This document shows positions 26,165 through 34,778 of a stretch of 64,000 bases of DNA, one piece after another. The notes beneath the pieces were generated by a model that searched no databases, was not told the DNA's origin, and saw only the letters and a program-made list of their open reading frames with translations. Within the stretch, counting starts at the first letter, position 1. The number at the start of each line of letters is the position of its first letter. This DNA is from Pseudomonas sp. B21-015. Its GTDB lineage: Bacteria; Pseudomonadota; Gammaproteobacteria; Pseudomonadales; Pseudomonadaceae. The position numbers and the translations under genes were made by a program. The DNA is taken from contig NZ_CP087196.1 of assembly GCF_024749285.1 (NCBI RefSeq), forward strand, positions 3,658,001 through 3,722,000, written 5' to 3'.

Positions 26165-27883
26165 ATGCCAATCACCATCGTTATCGGCACAGGTATTTCG
26201 TCAGCCGCCTATCTCCTGTCTGTCAAACAGTATCTAAAATCTGTGAATCAGACATTAGGTGCCGTTGGCGTGGTGGGCGGCGCCGATCTCTGGCAAAAAA
26301 TGAGTCACGATCACGCCATGGGACAACCCAGGCAACTGCTGACCGGGAACCTGCTCGGTCACGGTCGGGAAGACCGAGGATTTACCTCTGCTCAACTTTC
26401 AGAGCGAAGTTTCCTGACCGCAGGACAATTTTCGCAAACCATACAACACTACCTGACCCGCCATTCTTGCGCCCAGCTACCTGATTCATATATCTCTCGA
26501 ATTACCAAAGAAGGCTCAAAGTATTTGCTGACCACTCATGTCGAAGGCGAAATCGGCGGAACCATTGTCTGCGACAACGTCATCTTCGCGCCGGGGCCCG
26601 GCCCGGCCCGACCACTCGCTACCGAAGCGGGAAATCTGTCGGAAGAAGACATCAGAGGCTTCGGCAATTGCGTGATCAAAGGCAATGATTTCATGTCCCC
26701 GGATTGGGCAACGCCGCTCAGTCTCTCACCGGAAAAAACTACCGTTGCGATATACGGTGGATCTGCGACTGCGGCCTGGGCTGTAGAGCTGGCCGATATA
26801 CGAAGAATGAATGTGATTTGCTGGTTCACTCGCCCAGGACGTGGCGACACCGCCTGGAACACAGAGGCCAGGTTCAGCGAAGCGTTCCCGGCGGGCGACA
26901 GGAACAACACGGTGCAGGAGCATTTCGCAGGCGTTCGATGTGTTTACAAGTTGATGCGCATAGAACGAGTGGAAAGTTCGACCAAGCTGCGACTGGTCTT
27001 CGAGCGATCGGATGGGCATGTAGTTATTACACTTGTCGATCTTCTGATCTATGCCCTGGGTGCCGAGCACACACTCAGGCAAGGGGTGAGAGGTGTACTG
27101 GCGCCTGAGCTTGCCGCGAACCTCGTGGCCTTTTACGACAGAAACCTTGCCATCAGTTCAGTACCCTCATTATTGGCGATCGGAACTACAGATCGCTCAT
27201 TAATGGTCATTGGGTCGGCTATGAGCAGTGCCGCCGGGTTTACCGGAAGCGCTCTACAACTACAAGGCGACGCCAGCCGAACCATTGCCGCACTGGCCAA
27301 CTACAAAGACATCAGCAATACCCTTCCCGCTGCGGCCAGGCCCACAGAGGGGATTGCCATGGTCATGGCAGGCGTTGAAGCACTGAACGAATTCGTACCG
27401 GCAACACCCGTGAGGGGAGGAAGAACGCGCACGTATTTTACGCCCCGATTAACGACCAGTGACGGAGAACTGCCTAGAGGCTCAGCGAACCCGGATGCCT
27501 ACCAATCCTCCACCCATCACATCGACTTCGAATGGGACATCAACTTCAACACCAGCAATCGTACACAACTGGCTGTTTATATTGCTCAGACGACAGACCT
27601 TTCACCCTTTGCCGCTAACCTGGCCGTGGCGTTGATTGTATATTTAAGGACCCGCCCCGAGAGCGTACGGGGGCTTAGCGATCCACAAGTAACGACTATT
27701 ATCCGCTGCGCTGATGCGATCTATAAAAAACTGGTCGAATTGAACCATGACCTTGATGCGCAATTGTTGCACTTCGACAAGATATGGGGCCCCGAACAGC
27801 ATGTCGCCAACTGTGTTGGATATGTAACCACTACAGCGGAGTGGAAAATGTACTGGCGCAGCAAGGGAATAGTGTTGGCATGA
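26165..27883 (+). CDS. Orphan two-dinucleotide-fold (FAD/NAD(P)-binding-like) protein in the T6SS cluster
   Basis: The 572-residue product has an N-terminal Rossmann start, IVIGTG at residues 5-10, continuing ISSAAYLL with a Ser where the third Gly is usual. A second nucleotide-binding loop is at 194-210 (VAIYGGSATAAWAVELA). ATG-like strands are at 139-145 (VIFAPGP) and 293-300 (LLIYALGA), and a SAMSSAAG segment at 351-358. This layout resembles class B flavin monooxygenases and related two-dinucleotide-fold oxidoreductases. Residues 440-572 match no domain I recognise. The gene uses AGA, AGG, ATA and TTA codons more than its neighbours. GAAGGAG precedes the ATG. Lying between tssH and vgrG, it may be a T6SS cargo, a modifying enzyme or a chaperone; none is shown. 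No signal peptide is evident. Confidence 0.65.
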   Translation: MPITIVIGTGISSAAYLLSVKQYLKSVNQTLGAVGVVGGADLWQKMSHDHAMGQPRQLLTGNLLGHGREDRGFTSAQLSERSFLTAGQFSQTIQHYLTRHSCAQLPDSYISRITKEGSKYLLTTHVEGEIGGTIVCDNVIFAPGPGPARPLATEAGNLSEEDIRGFGNCVIKGNDFMSPDWATPLSLSPEKTTVAIYGGSATAAWAVELADIRRMNVICWFTRPGRGDTAWNTEARFSEAFPAGDRNNTVQEHFAGVRCVYKLMRIERVESSTKLRLVFERSDGHVVITLVDLLIYALGAEHTLRQGVRGVLAPELAANLVAFYDRNLAISSVPSLLAIGTTDRSLMVIGSAMSSAAGFTGSALQLQGDASRTIAALANYKDISNTLPAAARPTEGIAMVMAGVEALNEFVPATPVRGGRTRTYFTPRLTTSDGELPRGSANPDAYQSSTHHIDFEWDINFNTSNRTQLAVYIAQTTDLSPFAANLAVALIVYLRTRPESVRGLSDPQVTTIIRCADAIYKKLVELNHDLDAQLLHFDKIWGPEQHVANCVGYVTTTAEWKMYWRSKGIVLA

Positions 27884-27891
27884 ATGCCGGG

Positions 27892-27910
27892 CAAGCAAGT
27901 CACTTGCTTG
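27892..27910. promoter_or_regulatory. Perfect 19-bp palindrome upstream of vgrG
   Basis: CAAGCAAGT-C-ACTTGCTTG is a perfect inverted repeat with a one-base centre, starting nine bases after the orphan gene's stop and 70 bp before vgrG. There is no T run after it, so it is better read as an operator-like site or a processing hairpin than as a terminator. Confidence 0.5.
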
Positions 27911-27980
27911 AAACAAGATGCAATAGAAGGGGCAGTCTTTTAACGACGACGCTGACTCATTGACCACCTGAGGCCATTCA

Positions 27981-29990
27981 ATGCCCCGCACCACCGACAG
28001 CAACACCAGCCTCTCCCTCACCGCCGCTTCGCTGTCGGCGCTTTACCCTGAGTCGCTGTCCGGCGAAGAAACCCTCAATGCGCTGGGCACGCAAACCCTC
28101 AACGGCCTCAACGACGGCGCCTCCCTCACCCTGACCACAGCCGTCGCTACGCATGTCACCACCACCCTGCACAACGACGCCCTGACCCGCCCAATGGACT
28201 CACTGGTCGCCGAAATTCGCCAACTCCCCGCCGACGCCACTGCCGAGCGCTATCAGCTTGTTCTAAAGCCATGGCTCTGGTGGCTGACCCTGGCCAGCAA
28301 CAACCGCGTGTTCCAGAACCTCAGTACCTCGGACATCGTCACCACGATTTTCAAGGCTCACGGTTTTACCGATTTCCTGCTGAAGCTCAGCGGCAGTTAC
28401 ACCCCGCGCGAATACTGCGTGCAGTACGGTGAAACCGATTTCGTTTTCGTTTCGCGGTTGCTGGAGGAAGACGGGATTTTCTGGTTTTTCACTCATGAGA
28501 GCGGTAAGCACACGCTGGTGTTGGGTGACAGTAACGATGCGTTTGTGCAGATCCCCAACGGGCCGAAGGTGAATTATCTTGGCCAGCAGTTGGGCGAGCG
28601 TGAACTGCACGGCATTCGCTCCGGGCAGGTCTGCGTGCAAGCGGTGGCCGGTGTCTATCGGGCGACGGATTACGAGTTCACCACCCCGTCCACTTCGCTG
28701 TACGGTCAGGCCGAAGCGGTGGCCGGACCACGCTCGATGTACGAGCATCCGGGTGGGTACAACGCCAAGGCCCGGGGCGATGCGCTGACCAAGCAGCGGG
28801 TCGACGGATTGCGCAGTCAAGAGAAGCGCTTTGTCGGTGAGAGCGACTGCCGCTGGCTGGTGCCGGGGCACTGGTTCACCCTCGCCGGGCACGATGATTC
28901 AACGTTGAATATCGATTGGGTGGTGACGGCGGTCACTCACGAAGCCAGCCATGACAGTTATCGCAATCGCTTCGAAGCGATCCCCAAAGCCACGCCGTTC
29001 CGCCCGCAACGAACCACGCCAAAGCCGCGAATGCACACACAGACAGCTATTGTCGTTGGCAAGTCGGGCGAAGAAATCTGGACCGACGAATACGGCCGGA
29101 TCAAGTTGCAGTTCCCCTGGGATCGCGACGGCAAGAACGACGAAGCCAGTTCCTGCTGGGTCCGGGTGGTGTTGCCCTGGAGCGGCAAGGGTTTTGGTAT
29201 GCAGTTCGTCCCGCGCATCGGCCAGGAAGTCATCGTGACCTTTATCGACGGCGACCCGGATCGACCGTTGGTGACCGGTTGCGTCTACAACGGTGACAAC
29301 GCCCTGCCCTATGCGCTGCCGGCGAATCAGACCCAGTCGGGGATCAAGACCCAATCGTCCAAGGGCGGAGGGGGTTTCAACGAGTTGCGCTTCGAGGACA
29401 AGAAGGATGCCGAAGAAGTGTTTTTGCAGGCGCAAAAGGATCTGAAGATCAACGTGCTCAACGACACCACCGCCACCGTCGGTCATGACGAAACCCTCAC
29501 CGTACAAAATGCCCGCACCCGCACGGTGAAAGAAGGCGACGAGACCGTCACGCTGGAGAAAGGCAAACGCAGCGTGACCATCCAGACGGGCAGCGACAAT
29601 CTCGATGTGAAGGACAGTCGTACGGTAACCGTGGGCGCTGACCAGACCCATAGCACTGGGGGAAATTACACACACAAGGTCACCGGTGATTACAGCCTGA
29701 CGGTGGACGGCAACCTGACCATCAAGGTGACCGGCACCCTGACCCTGCAAAGCGGCGGCAGTTTCACGATCAAGAGCGGCGCCGATCTGGCGGCCGAGGC
29801 CAGTACTTCGATCAGCCAGAAGGCCGGCACGTCCCTGAGCAATCAGGCTGGCACCTCGCTGGAAAACAAGGCCGGCACGACGATGACCAACGATGCCGGA
29901 ATCAGCCTGACCAACAAGGGCGCCGCTTCGCAGACCGTGGATGGCGGCGGCATGCTGACCATCAAGGGTGGTCTGGTGCAGGTCAACTGA
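27981..29990 (+). CDS. vgrG: Type VI secretion spike protein VgrG
   Basis: VgrG (TssI) forms the trimeric needle tip. The 669-residue protein has the gp27-like N-terminal region (REYCVQYGETDFVFVSRLLEEDGIFW), the gp44/OB-fold region, and the gp5-like motif ASSCWVRVVLPWSGKGFG with DGDPDRPLVTGCVYN. The C terminus is a beta-helix of eight-residue repeats (pattern AGTSLxNx) from about residue 610. There is no extra C-terminal effector domain, so it would deliver cargo through partners. It follows the orphan flavoprotein-like gene by 97 bp and precedes the MORN gene by 12 bp. Confidence 0.96.
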   Translation: MPRTTDSNTSLSLTAASLSALYPESLSGEETLNALGTQTLNGLNDGASLTLTTAVATHVTTTLHNDALTRPMDSLVAEIRQLPADATAERYQLVLKPWLWWLTLASNNRVFQNLSTSDIVTTIFKAHGFTDFLLKLSGSYTPREYCVQYGETDFVFVSRLLEEDGIFWFFTHESGKHTLVLGDSNDAFVQIPNGPKVNYLGQQLGERELHGIRSGQVCVQAVAGVYRATDYEFTTPSTSLYGQAEAVAGPRSMYEHPGGYNAKARGDALTKQRVDGLRSQEKRFVGESDCRWLVPGHWFTLAGHDDSTLNIDWVVTAVTHEASHDSYRNRFEAIPKATPFRPQRTTPKPRMHTQTAIVVGKSGEEIWTDEYGRIKLQFPWDRDGKNDEASSCWVRVVLPWSGKGFGMQFVPRIGQEVIVTFIDGDPDRPLVTGCVYNGDNALPYALPANQTQSGIKTQSSKGGGGFNELRFEDKKDAEEVFLQAQKDLKINVLNDTTATVGHDETLTVQNARTRTVKEGDETVTLEKGKRSVTIQTGSDNLDVKDSRTVTVGADQTHSTGGNYTHKVTGDYSLTVDGNLTIKVTGTLTLQSGGSFTIKSGADLAAEASTSISQKAGTSLSNQAGTSLENKAGTTMTNDAGISLTNKGAASQTVDGGGMLTIKGGLVQVN

Positions 29991-30002
29991 CAAGGAGAAC
30001 CC

Positions 30003-30545
30003 ATGGGCATCACCCCGCTGGACTTGCAGCAGAACGATAAACAGCTCAAAGGTCGCTTGCTCGATGGCCAGCTCGACGGTGCGCTGCACATCAAGGATGA
30101 CGGACGCGCGCAGGCTGATTTGCACTACAGCCAGGGCGAACTGCAAGGCACCACTCTGCTCTACCACCCCAATGGCAAGGTCTCGGCGCAGCTACCGTTT
30201 GTCCGTGACAAGCTGCAAGGGATCGCCAGTTTCTATGCCCCCGAAGGCGGGCTGCAGCGCAAGGCGACTTACCGCCGAGGGCTGCTGCATGGCGAGGCGT
30301 TCAATTACTTTCCCGACGGCCAACTGGCCGAAGCCGAGTTCTACCGCGATGGTGTGCGCGAGGGCCGGTATCAGCGCTTTCATCCCAATGGCAAACCCGC
30401 CGTCGAGGCCCGTTATCTCAACGGCCAATTGCTCGAACCGGAACAGGGCTTCGCCGCCGATGGGCGACCACTGGACGCCGAGGGCAAGCCGATTTCGAGG
30501 GTGCGCTGGTGGTTCAGGCGCTGGAGCGAGCCTGCCCAAGCCTGA
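30003..30545 (+). CDS. MORN-repeat (YwqK-like) protein, T6SS-associated
   Basis: A 180-residue protein made almost wholly of short MORN-type repeats, each with a G-L-x-G or NGQ pattern and a Y-x-x-x-G turn (for example YHPNGKVSAQLPF, YFPDGQLAEAEFY and FHPNGKPAVEARY). Such proteins are annotated as YwqK-family antitoxins in some databases, and MORN proteins recur beside vgrG genes. AGGAG lies six bases before the ATG and only 12 bp separate it from vgrG, so it is almost certainly co-transcribed. Role as immunity protein, adaptor or effector is undetermined. No signal peptide or membrane helix. Confidence 0.7.
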   Translation: MGITPLDLQQNDKQLKGRLLDGQLDGALHIKDDGRAQADLHYSQGELQGTTLLYHPNGKVSAQLPFVRDKLQGIASFYAPEGGLQRKATYRRGLLHGEAFNYFPDGQLAEAEFYRDGVREGRYQRFHPNGKPAVEARYLNGQLLEPEQGFAADGRPLDAEGKPISRVRWWFRRWSEPAQA

Positions 30546-30571
30546 AGCCTTGTTTTGGCTGAGATGCCCCC

Positions 30572-30729
30572 ATCGCGGGCAAGCCCGCTCCCACAGTGAT
30601 CACTGTTGTTCACACATACTGCATTCACAGGAGATCCCCTGTGGGAGCGGGCTTGCCCGCGATGAGGCCCTCACATCCAGCATCAATGTCGCCCAACATA
30701 CCGCCTTCGCGAGCAGCCCACTCCCACAG
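30572..30729. repeat. REP cluster (three units)
   Basis: Two inverted units ATCGCGGGCAAGCCCGCTCC (30572-30596 and complement 30639-30663) are followed by a third, degenerate unit CTTCGCGAGCAGCCCACTCC at 30704-30729. They lie between the convergent MORN and PAAR-like genes, where they may terminate both transcripts. Confidence 0.88.
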
Positions 30730-30743
30730 TTTGATCGTGTGAA

Positions 30744-31139
30744 TCAGGGAATCAGCATCTGCATTTGTCCCGGCATCACAATCTTGATCACCCCGGCCCA
30801 GTTGCACATCAGGGTGCTGTTGGCATCGATGGCCGGCATGCCGCCCAGCAGCAGGGTCGGCGCACCGCCGGGGATCCAGGGGGTGGCGGTGGCGGGAATG
30901 CACGGCATCGGCGTCAGTACGCCAAGTGCTGCAGCGGTAGCCGCGGCGACCATCGGGTTGGCCATGCTCATGCACGTGCCGAACGGCATGACGTTCACCA
31001 GCGGAATGTGGTCCATGATGTTCGCCGCCGGCATCCCCCCGGTCATCGTGCGGTTCACCGGCAGCACGTTGAGTACCGCCGGCGCCGCGCCGAAACTGCA
31101 TTGCAGGGTCGCGGTGGAGCAAACTTGCGGACAGCCCAT
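30744..31139 (-). CDS. PAAR-like protein (DUF4280)
   Basis: The 131-residue product begins MGCPQVCSTATLQCSFG and continues with NRTMTGGMPAANIMDHIPLVNVMPFGTC, CIPATATPWIPG and STLMCNWAGVI, the cysteine and proline-rich pattern of DUF4280 PAAR-like spike-tip proteins. These sharpen VgrG and recruit effectors. The ATG at 31139 is preceded by AAGGAG; in-frame codons upstream to 31265 are not part of the family. It is a domain-only protein without a toxin extension. It is oriented opposite to vgrG, so it has its own promoter in the gap before 31328. Confidence 0.85.
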   Translation of the reverse strand: MGCPQVCSTATLQCSFGAAPAVLNVLPVNRTMTGGMPAANIMDHIPLVNVMPFGTCMSMANPMVAAATAAALGVLTPMPCIPATATPWIPGGAPTLLLGGMPAIDANSTLMCNWAGVIKIVMPGQMQMLIP

Positions 31140-31327
31140 GTCGAATCTCCTTCCTGGAAGCGGTGCTCCCTGAACCATAGTCCGCCGAGCCTGTTCGCGC
31201 ACATCAGGAACGCTGATTATCCGGCAACACGCTAACCTATAAGACCGTGCCGCGCTTGTGGCCACCCCGGCGCGCCATTAGATTAGCCAATGATGTCTGG
31301 CCTCCAAAATAAGCAGAAGGGATAAGC

Positions 31328-32395
31328 ATGGCGCTTACTGACCAGTCCACCCGTATCCGCACCGGCGAAGAACTCGATGCCAGCCTGATCGATCCGTACC
31401 TCAAGGCGCACATTCCGGGCCTGAGTGGCTTGCCTGTGATCAGCCAGTTTCCGGGCGGTGCGTCGAACCTGACTTACCTGCTGGAATACCCCGAACAGGA
31501 GTTCGTCCTGCGTCGGCCACCGTTCGGCCACAAGGCCAAGTCCGCCCATGACATGGGCCGTGAATTTCGCATCCTCAATCAGCTTCGGGACGGCTTTCCC
31601 TATTGCCCCAAAGCCTACGTGCACTGCACCGATGAGTCAGTAATCGGCGCCGAGTTCTATGTGATGGAACGGGTCAAGGGCATCATCCTGCGCGCCGAAC
31701 TGCCGCCGGAACTGGGGCTTGATTCAGCGAAGACCGAAGCCCTGTGCAAAAGCTTCATCGACAAGTTCGTGGAATTGCATCGGGTCGACTACAAGGCCTA
31801 TGGCCTGGGTGACCTCGGCAAACCCGAAGGTTATGTTGCGCGGCAAATCAAAGGCTGGAGCGAGCGCTACGAAAAAGCCCTGACCCCGGATGCGCCGAAG
31901 TGGGAAGCGGTGAAGGCCTGGCTCAACGACAAGATGCCGGCCGATCACCCGACGTCGAGCATCGTCCACAACGATTACCGCTTCGACAACGTGATCCTCG
32001 ACCCCGACAACCCGATGCAAATCATCGGCGTGCTGGATTGGGAGCTGACCACCCTCGGCGATCCGCTGATGGACCTGGGCAACACCCTCGCCTACTGGAT
32101 CGAGGCCAATGACCCGGCGCCGGTGCAACTGATGCGCCGCCAGCCAAGCCACGCCCCCGGCATGCTGACCCGCCGCGAATTCGTCGATTACTACGCCGAA
32201 CGCTCCGGCATCCAGATCGACAATTTCGACTTTTACTACGCCTACGGCCTGTTCCGTCTGGCCGGCATCGTGCAGCAGATCTACTACCGCTTCTTCCATG
32301 GTCAGACCCAGGACAAACGCTTCGCGCAGTTCATTCACATGAACAAACTGCTGGAGCAGATGAGCCTGCAAGTCATCTCGAAATCCAGCCTCTGA
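31328..32395 (+). CDS. Phosphotransferase-family protein (APH/ACAD10-like)
   Basis: The 355-residue protein has a kinase-like aminoglycoside-phosphotransferase fold: FPGGASNLTYLL as nucleotide loop, VLRRPPFG with the conserved lysine-equivalent region, the catalytic HNDYRFDNVILD and the metal-binding VLDWELTTLGDP. Closest named relatives are the phosphotransferase domains of ACAD10/11, which prepare 4-hydroxy acyl-CoAs for catabolism, and similar Pseudomonas proteins paired with SDRs and acyl-CoA dehydrogenases. AGAAGGG lies upstream of the ATG. It is followed 38 bp later by an SDR gene on the same strand, so they probably work together on an acyl substrate. Confidence 0.82.
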   Translation: MALTDQSTRIRTGEELDASLIDPYLKAHIPGLSGLPVISQFPGGASNLTYLLEYPEQEFVLRRPPFGHKAKSAHDMGREFRILNQLRDGFPYCPKAYVHCTDESVIGAEFYVMERVKGIILRAELPPELGLDSAKTEALCKSFIDKFVELHRVDYKAYGLGDLGKPEGYVARQIKGWSERYEKALTPDAPKWEAVKAWLNDKMPADHPTSSIVHNDYRFDNVILDPDNPMQIIGVLDWELTTLGDPLMDLGNTLAYWIEANDPAPVQLMRRQPSHAPGMLTRREFVDYYAERSGIQIDNFDFYYAYGLFRLAGIVQQIYYRFFHGQTQDKRFAQFIHMNKLLEQMSLQVISKSSL

Positions 32396-32433
32396 TCACG
32401 GCCGCTGATCGGGCCCAAAAACAAGGAAAAATC

Positions 32434-33201
32434 ATGTCCAAGACTCAGTTGTTCGACCTCGACGGCAAGATCGCTTTCGTCTCCGGCGCCAGCCGCGGTA
32501 TCGGTGAAGCCATCGCCAAACTGCTGGCGCAGCAAGGTGCCCATGTGATCGTTTCGAGCCGCAAGCTCGACGGTTGCCAGCACGTCGCCGACGCGATCAT
32601 CGCCGCCGGCGGCAAGGCCACCGCCATCGCCTGCCACATCGGTGAAATGGAGCAGATCACCCAGGTCTTCGCCGGTATCCGCGAACAGTTCGGGCGCCTG
32701 GACATTCTGGTCAACAACGCCGCGACCAACCCACAGTTCTGCAACGTGCTGGACACCGACCTCAGCGCCTTCCAGAAAACCGTCGACGTGAACATTCGCG
32801 GCTATTTCTTCATGTCGGTGGAAGCCGGCAAGCTGATGCGCGAACACGGTGGCGGCAGCATCATCAACGTCGCCTCGATCAACGGCATCTCGCCGGGGAT
32901 CTTTCAGGGCATCTACTCGGTGACCAAGGCAGCGGTGATCAACATGACCAAAGTCTTCGCCAAGGAGTGCGCGCAATTCGGCATTCGCTGCAACGCCCTG
33001 CTGCCGGGTCTGACCGATACCAAATTCGCTTCGGCGCTGGTGAAGAACGACGCCATTCTGAAAACCGCGCTGCAGCAGATTCCGCTCAAGCGTGTGGCGG
33101 ACCCGAGTGAAATGGCCGGTGCGGTGTTGTATCTGGCGAGTGATGCGTCGAGCTACACGACCGGGGTTTCGCTGAATGTGGATGGCGGGTTCTTGTCCTG
33201 A
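32434..33201 (+). CDS. Short-chain dehydrogenase/reductase
   Basis: A 255-residue classical SDR: coenzyme motif GASRGIGEA near residue 19, NNAA near 92, catalytic serine in NVASING, and YSVTK as the Tyr-xxx-Lys pair, ending in the usual DGGF. The NAD(P)-dependent substrate is not evident. Genes of this type next to ACAD10-like phosphotransferases suggest a hydroxyacyl-CoA or similar intermediate. AAGGAA precedes the ATG at a normal distance. A good terminator follows. Confidence 0.88.
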   Translation: MSKTQLFDLDGKIAFVSGASRGIGEAIAKLLAQQGAHVIVSSRKLDGCQHVADAIIAAGGKATAIACHIGEMEQITQVFAGIREQFGRLDILVNNAATNPQFCNVLDTDLSAFQKTVDVNIRGYFFMSVEAGKLMREHGGGSIINVASINGISPGIFQGIYSVTKAAVINMTKVFAKECAQFGIRCNALLPGLTDTKFASALVKNDAILKTALQQIPLKRVADPSEMAGAVLYLASDASSYTTGVSLNVDGGFLS

Positions 33202-33222
33202 TCCGGTTCTGCGAATAAACCG

Positions 33223-33247
33223 AAGGCAGCCTAAGGCTGCCTTTTTT
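33223..33247 (+). terminator. Rho-independent terminator after the SDR gene
   Basis: AAGGCAGCC pairs with GGCTGCCTT around a three-base loop, followed by a run of T to 33247, 21 bases after the stop codon. Confidence 0.92.
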
Positions 33248-33297
33248 GTTTCCCATGTGTGCACACCATTTCCGACGCTTCTATCGGATCCAGCACG

Positions 33298-33340
33298 AGA
33301 ATATTTATTCCACTATTTGCATATTGGGAATATTTATTCC
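33298..33340. promoter_or_regulatory. Two GGAA-N6-TTCC operators upstream of the Gfo/Idh/MocA gene
   Basis: Two near-identical 14-bp sites, AGAATATTTATTCC at 33298-33311 and GGAATATTTATTCC at 33327-33340, lie 29 bp apart centre to centre, 44-86 bp before the gene. The second is a perfect GGAA-N6-TTCC, the motif reported for RpiR-type IolR regulators of inositol catabolism in rhizobia; the first has one mismatch. No RpiR gene lies nearby, so the regulator would act in trans. Confidence 0.55.
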
Positions 33341-33383
33341 ATAAGTAGCCCTCCTGAATATAAAAACCCAAAGGACCCCGGCT

Positions 33384-34499
33384 ATGCGCGAACTCGGTAT
33401 CGGACTCATCGGCACAGGTTTCATGGGCCGCGCCCACGCCTTGGCCTTTCGCAACGTCAGCGCTGTTTTTGAATTACCACTGAAGCTCAAACTCACCGCC
33501 CTCGCTGACGCCGATCCGCAGCGCGCCCGCCACTGCGCCGAGAGCTGGGGCTTCGATGCCGCGCACAGCGACTGGCAACAGCTGATCAATGACCCCAAGG
33601 TCAACCTGATCGCCATCACCACCCCCAATCACCTGCACTATCCCATGGCCATGGCCGCCCTCGCCGCCGGCAAACCGGTGTACTGCGAAAAACCGCTGGC
33701 CGTGAGCCTCGAACAAGCCAGTGCCATGCGCCTTGCCGCCAAAGCTGCCGGCGTGGTGACGCGGGTCGGTTACAACTACCAGCACAACCCGATCATCGGC
33801 CTGGCTCGGGATTTGATTCAAAACGGAGCGTTGGGGCAGATCATCAATTTCCAGGGCGAGTTCAGCGAAGACTTCATGGCCGATCCCCTATCACCCTGGT
33901 CCTGGCGCTGCGACGCCGATTACGCCGGCGGTGCCTTGGCAGACCTGGGCAGTCACTTGCTGGCCATGGCCCGTCATCTGCTGGGCGATGTCGAGGCGGT
34001 GTGCGCGGACACCCAGACCGTGCACGGGCAACGCCCCGTTACGTTGGGCGGTCAGGAACGACGCGAGGTCGCGGTCGACGATCAGGTCCACGCGTTGCTG
34101 CGGTTCGCCAACGGCGCGCGCGGGACATTCAGCAGCAGTTGGCTCAAACACGGTTACAAGAATCACCTGAGTTTTGAAATCAGCGGCACCCAGGGCACCC
34201 TGGCGTTCGATCAGGAACGCTTGAATGAACTGCGGCTGTATCGCACGGGGCAAGGCGGCTTCCAACGGTTGTTGGCGGGGCCGGACTTGCCGGGTTACGC
34301 CGCCTTCAGTCCGGCGCCGGGGCACCAGTTGGGTTACAACGAACTCAAGACCCTGGAAGTGCATGAGTTGGTAATGGCGCTGGCCGGCCTCGGTCAGGAC
34401 GGAACGGATTTCGAGCAGGCGTGGGAAGTCGAACGCCTGGCGACGGCGATTCGTTTGGCGGCACGCGAGTCGCGGTGGGTCAGGATCGAGGAAGTCTGA
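33384..34499 (+). CDS. Gfo/Idh/MocA family oxidoreductase
   Basis: The 371-residue NAD(P)-dependent dehydrogenase has the N-terminal Rossmann motif GLIGTGFMGRAHA, the family EKP signature in KPVYCEKPLAVSL, and the C-terminal alpha/beta domain with DLGSHLL. Members oxidise sugars and cyclitols such as myo-inositol or scyllo-inositol. The paired GGAA-N6-TTCC sites upstream favour an inositol-related role, but the gene stands alone. AAAGGA lies 10 bases before the ATG. Confidence 0.85.
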   Translation: MRELGIGLIGTGFMGRAHALAFRNVSAVFELPLKLKLTALADADPQRARHCAESWGFDAAHSDWQQLINDPKVNLIAITTPNHLHYPMAMAALAAGKPVYCEKPLAVSLEQASAMRLAAKAAGVVTRVGYNYQHNPIIGLARDLIQNGALGQIINFQGEFSEDFMADPLSPWSWRCDADYAGGALADLGSHLLAMARHLLGDVEAVCADTQTVHGQRPVTLGGQERREVAVDDQVHALLRFANGARGTFSSSWLKHGYKNHLSFEISGTQGTLAFDQERLNELRLYRTGQGGFQRLLAGPDLPGYAAFSPAPGHQLGYNELKTLEVHELVMALAGLGQDGTDFEQAWEVERLATAIRLAARESRWVRIEEV

Positions 34500-34556
34500 C
34501 CTGCTACTCAAGCCACACCCGCCGGTCGCACATCGCGCCGGTACACCTGACCCGGC

Positions 34557-34778
34557 TTACTGAGTGACGCAACGGGTCAGGGTCGTGGTCCGGGTCACCT
34601 GCCCCTCAGCCCTCATATCACCCTGCACATCGGTACTTTCGGTGGTCGAACAGGTACGAACCGGTGTCGGTGGCGGCGCAGCGGGCGGTGGAGGCGGCGG
34701 ACTGGCGCAACCTCCCAGAATCGCCACACAGAGTGCGAGCGACAGTGGCGAAAAAGCACATTTCCCAAGACTGTTCAT
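34557..34778 (-). CDS. Small proline-rich lipoprotein
   Basis: The 73-residue product has a basic start (MNSLGK), a hydrophobic segment, and a lipobox-like ILGGC around residue 24. The mature part begins ASPPPPPPAAPPPTP and ends with a Thr-rich stretch and two cysteines. The ATG at 34778 is chosen for the signal peptide; the ribosome site is weak. The frame extends further upstream but that portion lacks any signal or conservation feature. Function unknown. It faces the Gfo/Idh/MocA gene convergently. Confidence 0.6.
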   Translation of the reverse strand: MNSLGKCAFSPLSLALCVAILGGCASPPPPPPAAPPPTPVRTCSTTESTDVQGDMRAEGQVTRTTTLTRCVTQ

